Of a stretch of DNA of 6,685 bases, positions 1 to 6,360 are shown in pieces. How positions within the stretch are numbered: the stretch's first letter is position 1; the number at the start of each line of letters is the position of its first letter. A model generated the notes under the pieces. It had not been told where the DNA came from, did not search any database, and saw only the letters and a program-made list of their open reading frames with translations. This stretch comes from a bacterium HR41 (lineage in GTDB: Bacteria; Actinomycetota; Thermoleophilia; Solirubrobacterales; Thermoleophilaceae): contig BEIR01000072.1 of assembly GCA_002898855.1 (NCBI GenBank), forward strand, positions 1-6,685, written 5' to 3'. The position numbers and the translations under genes were made by a program.

Positions 1-240
1 GGGCGGTATGGGCGCCGGCGCTGGCAGCGCGCGTCGCGGGGGGCTGCTCGAGCGTCGATCGCGACACTGGTGCGAGCGTAAGCAGCTGGCGCTAACGACA
101 CAAGTCCACGGAAGGAAGGGTTCGGCCGTGCGTCGATAGTTACGCTCTGCACACGGTGCCGAAGGCCGGCAGCCGGACGGGCGTGGCGTCGTGCCCGCCG
201 GAGTGTCGGTGCCCCCACCCGTAGCGACCTTGGAGGGCTA
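1..240. other. Upstream region without a confident gene
   Basis: No reading frame here is convincing on either strand. All three + frames are open from the window edge and stop at 79-81 (TAA), 93-95 (TAA) and 137-139 (TAG). The frame ending at 93-95 has the best G/C third-position bias (24 of its 30 codons by hand count) and could be the last 30 codons of an upstream gene, but the tail matches no family I recognise. From about 96 to 231 I see no coding signal. An imperfect inverted repeat pairs 173-182 with 193-201 (nine pairs, one bulged A, ten-base loop); in DNA this GC-rich it may be chance. No run of T follows it, so it is not an obvious intrinsic terminator. A TANNNT match at 141-146 lacks a good -35 partner, so I do not call a promoter. 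Confidence 0.4.
232..237 (+). promoter_or_regulatory. Ribosome binding site for the sulfatase-like gene
   Basis: GGAGGG lies directly upstream of the GTG at 241. The gap is three to four bases, a little shorter than usual. It is the only strong Shine-Dalgarno match near the 5' end of this reading frame and supports the GTG start over later in-frame GTG codons, which would cut into the first membrane region. Confidence 0.6.
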
Positions 241-2373
241 GTGTCCCGACCACGAAGCGACCTGGAAGCGCTGTTCGAGCTCACAGGCGCCTGGACGCTG
301 GCCGTCGGAGTGCCTTTCTTTCGGGTCACGGCACCCGAGCAGCCGTTCTACTTGGCGCACGGCTTGAACGGCCACGAGGTGGCGCTGTTCGCGGTCGCGC
401 TGGTCGCTCTGCCACCCCTTGTGCTGTTTCTGTCGTACCGGGCAGTGACGGTGGCCGTCGGCTCGACGATCGGGCGCGCGTTTCTGCGTCTCGTCGAGGG
501 GACGCTTGCAGCACTCCTGGTTCTTCCCTTGCTCCACGGCGGACCGTTCGGTCGGGCGACAGCAGGTCTGGCCGTCGGCGGATGCGTCGCGGTGGCGGTG
601 GCCGCGTTGCTGTCGCGGAGCGCGAGTGCGCGGGCGGCGCTGCGGTTCAGCTCGCTCGCAGCTCCGCTCGCTGTCGCCTATTTCCTAGCGTTGTCACCAG
701 CCCGCGAGCTTTTGAGCGGCCCGCCCGCGGCAGCCGCAGCCGGAGAGCGCGAACACGACGACGGCGGTACAGCTCGTACTCGGCCCCCAGTGATCTTGAT
801 CGTTTTCGACGAGCTGCCGTCATACGCCCTCGAGGACAAGAACGGGCGCGTGGACAGCTCGCGCTTTCCGGCCTTCGCGGCCTTGGCTCGAACCGCGACG
901 TGGTTTCGGTTCGCGACATCGCCGGCGAGCGACACTTACTTGGCCGTCCCGACGATCGTGTCGGGGGCGCGACCGCGTGCCGGGCGCGCGCCTGTGGCAG
1001 CCGCGTACCCGACCAACTTGTTCAGCGCGCTCGCCGACCGCTACCGGCTCGAGGTGTCCGAGCCCGTGACGGGGATGTGTCAGGTCGAGGAGTGCCTACG
1101 CGAGCGTGCTGCTGGTCCTGAGAAGTGGTGGCGCTTGGTCGAAGACAGCGCGGTAGTCGCTGCCCATGTCGTAGCGCCGCGATCGTTGCGCGCGCTGTTG
1201 CCGCGGATCGATCAGGGCTACGCCGATTTCCTGGGTGAGGGGGAGGGCGCCACCGACGGTGGCGACACCGGGAGGGATCGTGCCGGGCAGCAGTTCCAGC
1301 GCGTGCTGGCGAACGACCGGGACGCGCTCGGTAACGCTGTGGGGATCACCGCTCGCGCACTCGCCGCGTTGCGCTCTCCACGAGGCGAGCCACCGTTCGT
1401 GTTCATGCACGTGGAGCTGCCGCACATCCCGTGGCGATACTTCCCTGACCTCCGTCGCTACGAGGCCAAACCGCTCGGCCTCGCGGGCATCGTCGGCGAC
1501 CGCTGGGGATCCGATCGCGCTCTCGTCGACCAACAGAAGCAGCGCTTCCTGTTTCAAACAGGTGCTACCGACACTGTCCTGGCGAGGATCGTCAAGCGCC
1601 TCAAGGAGCTCGGGATTTGGGATCGGGCGCTGGTGATCGTCACCGCCGACCACGGTGTTGCCTTTCGCCCGCGCTACGGGCGCCGCGAGCCGTTTCCGCG
1701 CACCTTCGCTGATATCGCCGGTGTGCCTTTGTTCGTTAAGGCGCCGTTCCAGCGGCGCGGGCTGGTCAGCACCGCCGCGGCGAGCACGATCGACATCGCA
1801 CCGACAGTGCTGCACGCCGCCGGGCTGAGCATCCGGGAGCTAATCGGTAAGAACCTCCTTGCAGAGGCACCAGTACGGCGTCGTCTGACGCTCACCTCGC
1901 AGAAAGGAAAGGTAGTCAGTGTGCGGTGGGACCGGTTCGTTCACGACCGCTTGCAACTGGCGCGCGCCTGGAGCCGCTTCGCCGGACAAGGGTGGGAGAC
2001 GGTGTCCACCGCACTCGTACCGGAGGCGCTCGTGCAAGCAGCGGCTCGGAAAGATGCCTCGCCTGGAGTGCGGCTGTCGGTGGTGTCTCGGGCGTGGTAT
2101 CCGATCGCCAGACGACACCGACCTCCGGCTAGTAGAGACACGGCTGGCAGGACCGCAAGCGGTGCGCAGCAGCGCTACGCGCTCGCGGTCAACGTCCAGT
2201 TGGAGGGTCGATCGGCTGCACGCGCGCGATGGGTCGGGCTGGTCGCGGGCCGACGGCTGGTAGCGGCTGCCCCCGTATACGATTGGCTCGGGAGCAGGTT
2301 CGCATCGCTCACCGCCTACGGGGTTGCTGCACCGCTTTCAGCTCTCCGGGAATCGCGTTTCGTCGTGCGCTAG
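241..2373 (+). CDS. Membrane-anchored sulfatase-like (alkaline phosphatase superfamily) hydrolase or transferase
   Basis: A 710-residue protein. The N-terminal ~155 residues are hydrophobic, with probable membrane segments near 45-66, 83-100, 104-125 and 137-153 and perhaps another near 15-30. A low-complexity Ala/Gly/Asp linker (160-181) leads to a catalytic domain that should lie outside the cytoplasm. Superfamily signatures appear in order: VILIVFDEL (184-192, metal ligands D190/E191), SDTYLAVPTIVSG (230-242, T232 the likely nucleophile in place of the formylglycine Cys of true sulfatases), FMHVELPHIPW (388-398, H390/H395) and TADHG (468-472, D470/H471). A Cys pair at 280 and 285 could form a disulfide. 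Residues 331-348 are an acidic Gly-rich insert. The C-terminal ~165 residues lie beyond the catalytic core; 660-703 resemble a small beta-rich module seen after this domain in actinobacterial relatives (from memory). Known relatives include LTA synthase and phosphoethanolamine or phosphoglycerol transferases, so modification of a surface glycan or lipid is plausible; the substrate cannot be read. Codon bias is weaker than in the genes downstream. Confidence 0.85.
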   Translation: MSRPRSDLEALFELTGAWTLAVGVPFFRVTAPEQPFYLAHGLNGHEVALFAVALVALPPLVLFLSYRAVTVAVGSTIGRAFLRLVEGTLAALLVLPLLHGGPFGRATAGLAVGGCVAVAVAALLSRSASARAALRFSSLAAPLAVAYFLALSPARELLSGPPAAAAAGEREHDDGGTARTRPPVILIVFDELPSYALEDKNGRVDSSRFPAFAALARTATWFRFATSPASDTYLAVPTIVSGARPRAGRAPVAAAYPTNLFSALADRYRLEVSEPVTGMCQVEECLRERAAGPEKWWRLVEDSAVVAAHVVAPRSLRALLPRIDQGYADFLGEGEGATDGGDTGRDRAGQQFQRVLANDRDALGNAVGITARALAALRSPRGEPPFVFMHVELPHIPWRYFPDLRRYEAKPLGLAGIVGDRWGSDRALVDQQKQRFLFQTGATDTVLARIVKRLKELGIWDRALVIVTADHGVAFRPRYGRREPFPRTFADIAGVPLFVKAPFQRRGLVSTAAASTIDIAPTVLHAAGLSIRELIGKNLLAEAPVRRRLTLTSQKGKVVSVRWDRFVHDRLQLARAWSRFAGQGWETVSTALVPEALVQAAARKDASPGVRLSVVSRAWYPIARRHRPPASRDTAGRTASGAQQRYALAVNVQLEGRSAARARWVGLVAGRRLVAAAPVYDWLGSRFASLTAYGVAAPLSALRESRFVVR

Positions 2374-2480
2374 AAGACGTTGCGGCACTGTGCCCGCCTC
2401 GAGATGAGCGAACCGCAGGCACGCGACACCTTCGCTCTCGTTTACGCGGCTCCGCCGCCACGGCAGCGACGGGCAGGTTT

Positions 2481-2485
2481 AGGGG
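2481..2485 (+). promoter_or_regulatory. Ribosome binding site that sets the LCP start
   Basis: AGGGG sits seven bases before the GTG at 2493. The reading frame stays open upstream to 2229, deep inside the preceding gene, but those 88 codons give an Arg/Ala-rich stretch unlike any LCP N-terminus. This site therefore favours the GTG at 2493. A TTG at 2496 is the adjacent alternative and would change the protein by one residue. Confidence 0.6.
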
Positions 2486-2492
2486 CCCGATC

Positions 2493-3923
2493 GTGTTGAC
2501 GGCGCCAGCACGCAAGACCCGCCTCTGGCCCCGCCTCTTGGCTGGCGCGGCGGCGATCGTCTTCGCGTCGGCGTCGGCGACGGCGGTCGTCGCTTTTCGC
2601 GAGGTCGATCGTGTGGTCGGTGCGCTCCAGGAGCATCCGCGCTTGCGACTCGGCGCGCAGCTTGCCCGTACCGACCCGGGGCAGCCGCAGACGATCATGA
2701 TCCTCGGCTCCGATCGGCGGCCGGCGAACTCCGGCGAGGGCGGCGGCGGGGCGCGCTCGGACACGATCATGCTCGTTCGCCTCGATCCGTCGAAGAAGGC
2801 GATCGCGCTGATGTCGCTCCCGCGCGACCTCAAAGTGCGCATCCCGGGGCACGGCGTCGCCAAGATCAACGCGGCTTACGAGTACGGCGGGCCGAAACTG
2901 ACGCTGGCGACCGTCAAGCAACTCACCGGCCTGCCCATCAACCACGTCATCAACATCGACTTCCGCGGCTTCTGGGCGGCGGTCAACGCCGTCGGCTGCG
3001 TCTACGCGGAGGTCGACCGTCGCTACTACAACGCCTCCGCCGCATACTCGTACATCAACCTCCAGCCCGGCTACCAGCGCATGTGCGGGCGCGAGGCGCT
3101 CCAGTTCGTGCGCTTCCGCCACGAGGACAACGACCTCGTCCGTTCCGCGCGGCAGCAGGAGTTCCTGCGTCAGGCCAAACAACAGATCGCGGTCTCACAG
3201 CTGATCGAGGACCGCGATCGGCTTGTACGCATCTTCGCCCGCTACACCACCTCGGACATCGACTCTCGGGCCGAGGTTTTGCGGCTGCTCAAGCTCGCGC
3301 TGTTCAGCGTCGGTCAGCCGATCCGCGAGGTGCACTTCGAAGGCAAGATCGGCCCGAGCTTCGTCGAGGCCACGGACGCCCAGGTGCAAAAGCTCGTGCA
3401 GGAGTTTTTGGGCGTGGAAGAGACCCCCGGCCCGCGCGGCACCCTGCGCCCGCGCGGTGCGCGGCGCGCGCCGAACGATCTCGGCCTCGAGCGCGCCGAC
3501 GTTCCCGGCAAAGAGCAGGCGATCATGGCGGTGCGGATGGGCGCCGGCGGCAAGCGGCTCCCCGTTTTCTTCCCGACGGTGCGCACACGCGGAGCGATGT
3601 ACGCCGGACCGCCGCGCGTCTACCGCCTGCGCGACCCGGACGGACGCTCGCACCTCGCCTACCGCATGGTGATCAAGCGCGGCCTCGTCGGCGAGTACTA
3701 CGGCCTCCAGGGTCTCACCTGGAAGAACCCGCCGATCCTCGCCGGTCCCCACAAAGTCAAGCGCTACCGCGGCCGGAAGTTTCTCGTCTACTACGACGGC
3801 GACCGTGTCCGGCTAGTCGCTTGGCGCACCCGCAGCGCCGTCTACTGGATCTCCAACACCCTCCTGCTCACGTTGAGCGAGCGGCAGATGATGGCCATCG
3901 CCCGCTCGACACGGCTGCTCTGA
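2493..3923 (+). CDS. LytR-CpsA-Psr (LCP) family cell-wall glycopolymer ligase
   Basis: LCP enzymes move glycopolymers from polyprenyl-pyrophosphate carriers onto peptidoglycan or other wall acceptors, acting outside the membrane. From the GTG start the protein is 476 residues: a short basic N-terminus, one membrane segment (about 15-35), then the LCP domain (about 65-235). Visible signatures are ILGSDRR (70-76), RSDTIMLVRLD (88-98), SLPRDL (108-113), KINAAY (124-129) and the block FVRFRHEDNDLVRSARQQEF (205-224). D74, D90, R111, R207 and R209 match the conserved Asp/Arg residues that bind the pyrophosphate and metal. After a Pro/Arg-rich linker (311-338), residues about 340-472 form an extra domain that is not the usual LytR_C. 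It ends in YYDGDRVRLVAWRT, VYWISNTLL and LSERQMMAIARS, a pattern reminiscent of DUF4367/MucB-like folds (inference). It lies 119 bases after the sulfatase-like gene and 71 before ugd, so it may share their transcript. The longer open frame from 2229 is rejected. Confidence 0.93.
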   Translation: MLTAPARKTRLWPRLLAGAAAIVFASASATAVVAFREVDRVVGALQEHPRLRLGAQLARTDPGQPQTIMILGSDRRPANSGEGGGGARSDTIMLVRLDPSKKAIALMSLPRDLKVRIPGHGVAKINAAYEYGGPKLTLATVKQLTGLPINHVINIDFRGFWAAVNAVGCVYAEVDRRYYNASAAYSYINLQPGYQRMCGREALQFVRFRHEDNDLVRSARQQEFLRQAKQQIAVSQLIEDRDRLVRIFARYTTSDIDSRAEVLRLLKLALFSVGQPIREVHFEGKIGPSFVEATDAQVQKLVQEFLGVEETPGPRGTLRPRGARRAPNDLGLERADVPGKEQAIMAVRMGAGGKRLPVFFPTVRTRGAMYAGPPRVYRLRDPDGRSHLAYRMVIKRGLVGEYYGLQGLTWKNPPILAGPHKVKRYRGRKFLVYYDGDRVRLVAWRTRSAVYWISNTLLLTLSERQMMAIARSTRLL

Positions 3924-3994
3924 ATCGATCGAGCGCCAGCGCTCGCGAACGACGCTTTTCCGGCTGCGAGCTCGGTTAGGCTCTTGCGCTCCCC
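3924..3994 (+). other. Gap before ugd with a small hairpin and a possible -10 element
   Basis: A six-pair inverted repeat, CGAGCG-CCAG-CGCTCG, spans 3930-3945, just after the LCP stop. Four T residues follow only at 3956-3959, too far away for a standard intrinsic terminator. TAGGCT at 3977-3982 fits a TANNNT -10 element, with only a poor -35 candidate (TTTTCC at 3956-3961, 15-base spacing). No Shine-Dalgarno sequence lies within the normal distance of the ugd ATG. If the -10 is real, transcription would begin about five bases before the ATG, giving an almost leaderless mRNA, a common arrangement in actinobacteria. The evidence is weak for each element alone. Confidence 0.3.
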
Positions 3995-5275
3995 ATGCCC
4001 GAAGCTAAGGAACCGATAGGCGTAGTCGGCGTCGGCTGGGTCGGGCTCGTGACGGCGGCCTGCTTCGCCGAGCTCGGTCACGACGTGTGGGCGCGCGACA
4101 TCGACCGCGAGAAGGTCGAGCGGCTCGCCCGTGGCGAGGTGCCGATCCACGAGCCGGGTCTCCCGGAGCTCGTCGCCCGCAACCGCGACCGCCTGCACTT
4201 CACTACCGAGATGGCGCCGGTGCTCGAGCACGCTCGGCTGCTCTTCTGCTGCGTCGACACCCCGCCCACCTACTCCGGCGACGCAGACCTATCGCGCGTC
4301 GAGGCGGTGGTGAGCGAGCTCGCCGACCCCGACGACCACGCCCTTGTCATGAAAAGCACCGTTCCGGTCGGCACCGGCGCCTCGATCAAGCGTCGCCTGC
4401 CCGGCCTGCACTACGTCTCGAACCCCGAGTTCCTGAAAGAGGGCTCGGCGATCGAGGATTTCCTCCACCCCGATCGCGTCGTGATCGGCGCCGGCAGCGA
4501 CTCCGAGGCGTTCGCCGACCGCGTCGAAGCCCTATACGCGCCGCTCGGTGCGCCGATCGTGCGCACCGACGTCGCGAGCGCGGAGATGATCAAGCTCGCC
4601 TCGAACGCCTTCCTCGCCACCAAGATCTCGTTCATCAACGAGATCGCGAACGTCTGTGAAGAAGTCGGCGCCGACGTCGCCGAGGTGGCGCGCGGCATGG
4701 GCCTCGACGAGCGCATCGGCCCGCACTTTTTGCGCGCCGGCGCTGGCTACGGCGGCAGCTGCTTCCCAAAAGACGTGCAGGCGCTCAAACAGCTGGCGGG
4801 CAACAGCGGCTACCACTTCCAGCTCCTGACGGCGGTCATCGACGTCAACGAGCTACAGAAGCGCAGGCTCGTCGGCAAGCTCCAGAAGCACCTGGGCTCG
4901 CTGGTCGGTAAAGAGGTAGCCCTGCTCGGCATCGCCTTCAAGCCCAACACCGACGACGTGCGCGAGGCGACGAGCCTGGTGCTGGCCGGCCGCCTGCAAA
5001 GCGAAGGCGCCGCCGTGCGCGCCTACGACCCGGTCGCGCGCGAGCGGGCGCGGTCGCTGCTCGCCAACGCGAAACTGTGCGACTCGGCGCTCGAGGCGCT
5101 CGAGGGCGCCGACGCCGCCGTGCTCGTCACCGAGTGGCAGGAGTTTCGCGAGCTCGACTGGCAAGGTACGGTGAAGCGCGTGATGCGCCGACCGATCATC
5201 GTCGATGGACGCAACTTCCTCGATCGCGACGCGCTGCGCGCCGCGGGCTTCGTTTACGAGGGGGTAGGCCGCTGA
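3995..5275 (+). CDS. ugd: UDP-glucose 6-dehydrogenase
   Basis: Cytosolic NAD-dependent enzyme that oxidises UDP-glucose twice to UDP-glucuronate, a precursor of acidic surface polysaccharides. The 426-residue length is typical for bacterial UGDH. The N-terminal Rossmann domain opens with VVGVGWVGLVTA (10-21; Trp15 stands where Tyr is usual), with the cofactor-binding D35 at the end of strand two. Active-site signatures are KSTVPVGT (120-127, T122), SNPEFLKEGSAIEDF (142-156, E145 and E149), MIKLASNAF (198-206, K200 and N204) and GAGYGGSCFPKD (249-260, nucleophile C256 and D260). The spacings K+4=N and C+4=D match Streptococcus pyogenes UGDH as I recall it. The C-terminal domain holds GIAFKPNTDDVREA (312-325) and IIVDGRNF (401-408). 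SNPEFLKEGSAIEDFLHPDRVVIG fits UGDH better than GDP-mannose dehydrogenase, whose equivalent region differs. The ATG start gives the glycine-rich loop its normal position, but it lacks a clear Shine-Dalgarno site. Its stop overlaps the next gene by four bases. Confidence 0.95.
   Translation: MPEAKEPIGVVGVGWVGLVTAACFAELGHDVWARDIDREKVERLARGEVPIHEPGLPELVARNRDRLHFTTEMAPVLEHARLLFCCVDTPPTYSGDADLSRVEAVVSELADPDDHALVMKSTVPVGTGASIKRRLPGLHYVSNPEFLKEGSAIEDFLHPDRVVIGAGSDSEAFADRVEALYAPLGAPIVRTDVASAEMIKLASNAFLATKISFINEIANVCEEVGADVAEVARGMGLDERIGPHFLRAGAGYGGSCFPKDVQALKQLAGNSGYHFQLLTAVIDVNELQKRRLVGKLQKHLGSLVGKEVALLGIAFKPNTDDVREATSLVLAGRLQSEGAAVRAYDPVARERARSLLANAKLCDSALEALEGADAAVLVTEWQEFRELDWQGTVKRVMRRPIIVDGRNFLDRDALRAAGFVYEGVGR
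5258..5264 (+). promoter_or_regulatory. Strong ribosome binding site supporting a CTG start
   Basis: GAGGGGG lies inside the last codons of ugd and ends seven bases before the CTG at 5272. That is ideal spacing for the CTG and for no ATG, GTG or TTG in the frame of the pyrophosphorylase. It is the main evidence that the next gene begins with CTG in a CTGA overlap with the ugd stop. Confidence 0.6.
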
Positions 5276-6360
5276 TCCGGCAGGCGGTCGTTCTCGCCGG
5301 TGGCGAGGGCACCCGTCTGCGGCCGCTGACGCGAACGGTTCCCAAACCGGTCGTGCCGCTCGCGGGGCGTCCCCACCTCGCGTGGATGCTCGACTGGCTC
5401 GAGCACCACGGCGTGCGCGAGGTTCTGTTGCTCTGCGGCTTCCTGGCCGAACGAGTGCGAGAGCACGTCGGCGACCGCCACGGCAACATCCAGCTGTCCT
5501 ACGTCGTCGAGCCGGAGCCGCTCGACACCGCCGGCCCGCTGCGGCTAGCGCTCGACCAGGGTCTTCTCGCCGAGCGCTTCTTCGTGCTCAACGGCGACAT
5601 CCTCACCGACCTCGACCTCGCGGCGCTCGAGCGTCGCCACCGCGAGCGCTCGGCGAAAGCGACGATCGCGCTCGTCGAGGTCGCGGACGCGCGCAGCTAT
5701 GGCAGCGTTCCGATCGACGAGCGCGGTGCCGTCGAGGCCTTCCTGGAAAAGATGGACGATCCGCCGACGAACCTTGTCAACGGCGGCGTCTACCTGCTCG
5801 AGCGAACGACCGTGGCGAGCGCGATCGCCGCTGGCCGGCCCGTCTCGTTCGAGCGCGAGGTCTTTCCCGGCCTAGTCGGCAAAGGGTTGTACGGGGTGGC
5901 CGCAGACTGCTATTGGATCGACATCGGAACGCTCGACCGCTATCTGGAAGCCACACGCGACCTCCTCGCCCGCCGACCGCGGCCCCCGCTCGCGGTGGCG
6001 CCCGGCAACGACCCGCTAATCGCTGCAGGGGCTCGCGTCGAGGGCAGCGTTAGCGCCGGCAGCGTGATCGGTGCGGGTTGTGTTGTCGCCACAGGCGCCC
6101 GCGTCGAGCGCGCGGTGCTGTTCGACGGTGTGCGCGTCGAAGCGGGGGCGGCAGTAGTCGACTCGGTCAGCGCCGAAGGCGCGGCGATCGGCGAGGGTGC
6201 GGAGGTCGGGCCCGGGGCGATCGTCGGCGCTGGCGCGCGCGTCGCAGCCGGCGCGCGGGTCGGAGCCGGCGCGCGCGTGGAACCGGGCGCGGTCGTCGCG
6301 GCAAGCCCGGACGGATCGGCGCCCGCAGCGAGCGCCGCGACGGGGACGGCGGGGCAGTGA
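5272..6360 (+). CDS. Sugar-1-phosphate nucleotidylyltransferase with beta-helix domain (probable mannose-1-phosphate guanylyltransferase)
   Basis: Joins a nucleoside triphosphate and a sugar 1-phosphate into a nucleotide sugar plus pyrophosphate in the cytosol. From CTG 5272 the protein is 362 residues. The GT-A-like catalytic domain (about 1-235) shows AVVLAGGEGTRLRPLT (5-20, nucleotide-binding loop), PKPVVPLAGRP (24-34, K25), EPLDTAGPLRLAL (82-94; D85 where Gly is usual), VLNGDILTDLD (105-115, metal ligand D109), FLEK (157-160), NLVNGGVYLL (167-176) and CYWIDIGTLDRYLEA (213-227, D217). Residues about 249-344 are hexapeptide repeats forming a left-handed beta-helix; the last ~18 residues are an Ala/Gly/Ser tail. 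This architecture matches actinobacterial GDP-mannose pyrophosphorylases, and the isomerase gene that follows points to mannose, but the nucleotide and sugar are not proven; glucose-1-phosphate enzymes share these motifs. No ATG, GTG or TTG fits: the first in-frame downstream GTG deletes the nucleotide loop, and an upstream GTG at 5134 would overlap ugd by about 140 bases. The gene ends in a GTGA overlap with the next. Confidence 0.88.
   Translation: MIRQAVVLAGGEGTRLRPLTRTVPKPVVPLAGRPHLAWMLDWLEHHGVREVLLLCGFLAERVREHVGDRHGNIQLSYVVEPEPLDTAGPLRLALDQGLLAERFFVLNGDILTDLDLAALERRHRERSAKATIALVEVADARSYGSVPIDERGAVEAFLEKMDDPPTNLVNGGVYLLERTTVASAIAAGRPVSFEREVFPGLVGKGLYGVAADCYWIDIGTLDRYLEATRDLLARRPRPPLAVAPGNDPLIAAGARVEGSVSAGSVIGAGCVVATGARVERAVLFDGVRVEAGAAVVDSVSAEGAAIGEGAEVGPGAIVGAGARVAAGARVGAGARVEPGAVVAASPDGSAPAASAATGTAGQ
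6214..6303 (+). repeat. Five 18-bp in-frame tandem units encoding beta-helix hexapeptides
   Basis: Units begin at 6214, 6232, 6250, 6268 and 6286 and encode GAIVGA, GARVAA, GARVGA, GARVEP and GAVVAA (residues 315-344 of the pyrophosphorylase). The units at 6232 and 6250 match at 16 of 18 bases, and those at 6232 and 6268 at 14 of 18. The DNA similarity is higher than a hexapeptide pattern alone requires, which hints at unit duplication within the gene. Coding is preserved throughout. Confidence 0.7.

Noticed and set aside
173..201. Operator or terminator hairpin upstream of the sulfatase-like gene
   Set aside because: The repeat is imperfect, has no following T-run and consists only of G/C-rich sequence in which such matches arise easily by chance.
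2229..2492. N-terminal extension of the LCP reading frame by 88 codons
   Set aside because: It overlaps the end of the sulfatase-like gene by 145 bases, encodes an Arg/Ala-rich stretch with no resemblance to LCP proteins, and a ribosome binding site supports the GTG at 2493.
2404..2499. 31-codon ORF (MSEPQARDTFALVYAAPPP...) in the gap before the LCP gene
   Set aside because: It has no ribosome binding site and no recognisable motif. Its TGA overlaps the first codons of the LCP gene, so a leader peptide is conceivable, but chance is as likely at this length and GC content.
2442..3182. 246-codon antisense ORF under the LCP gene
   Set aside because: It is the antisense shadow of strongly biased codons, with no family motifs or start signal. 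The same reasoning rejects the antisense ORFs at 1096-1815 and 5940-6455.
3930..3959. Intrinsic terminator after the LCP gene
   Set aside because: The stem has only six pairs and the four T residues lie about ten bases after it, so it does not fit the usual hairpin plus U-tract.
3083..3979. 298-codon + strand ORF overlapping the LCP gene
   Set aside because: It is extremely rich in Arg, Pro and Ala, as expected for the shifted frame of a high-GC gene, and the LCP frame it overlaps has clear family motifs.
5077..5271. N-terminal extension of the pyrophosphorylase frame into ugd
   Set aside because: The 65 extra codons are Arg-rich shadow sequence over the conserved 3' end of ugd, and the nucleotidyltransferase fold normally begins right at residue 1 of the CTG-initiated form.
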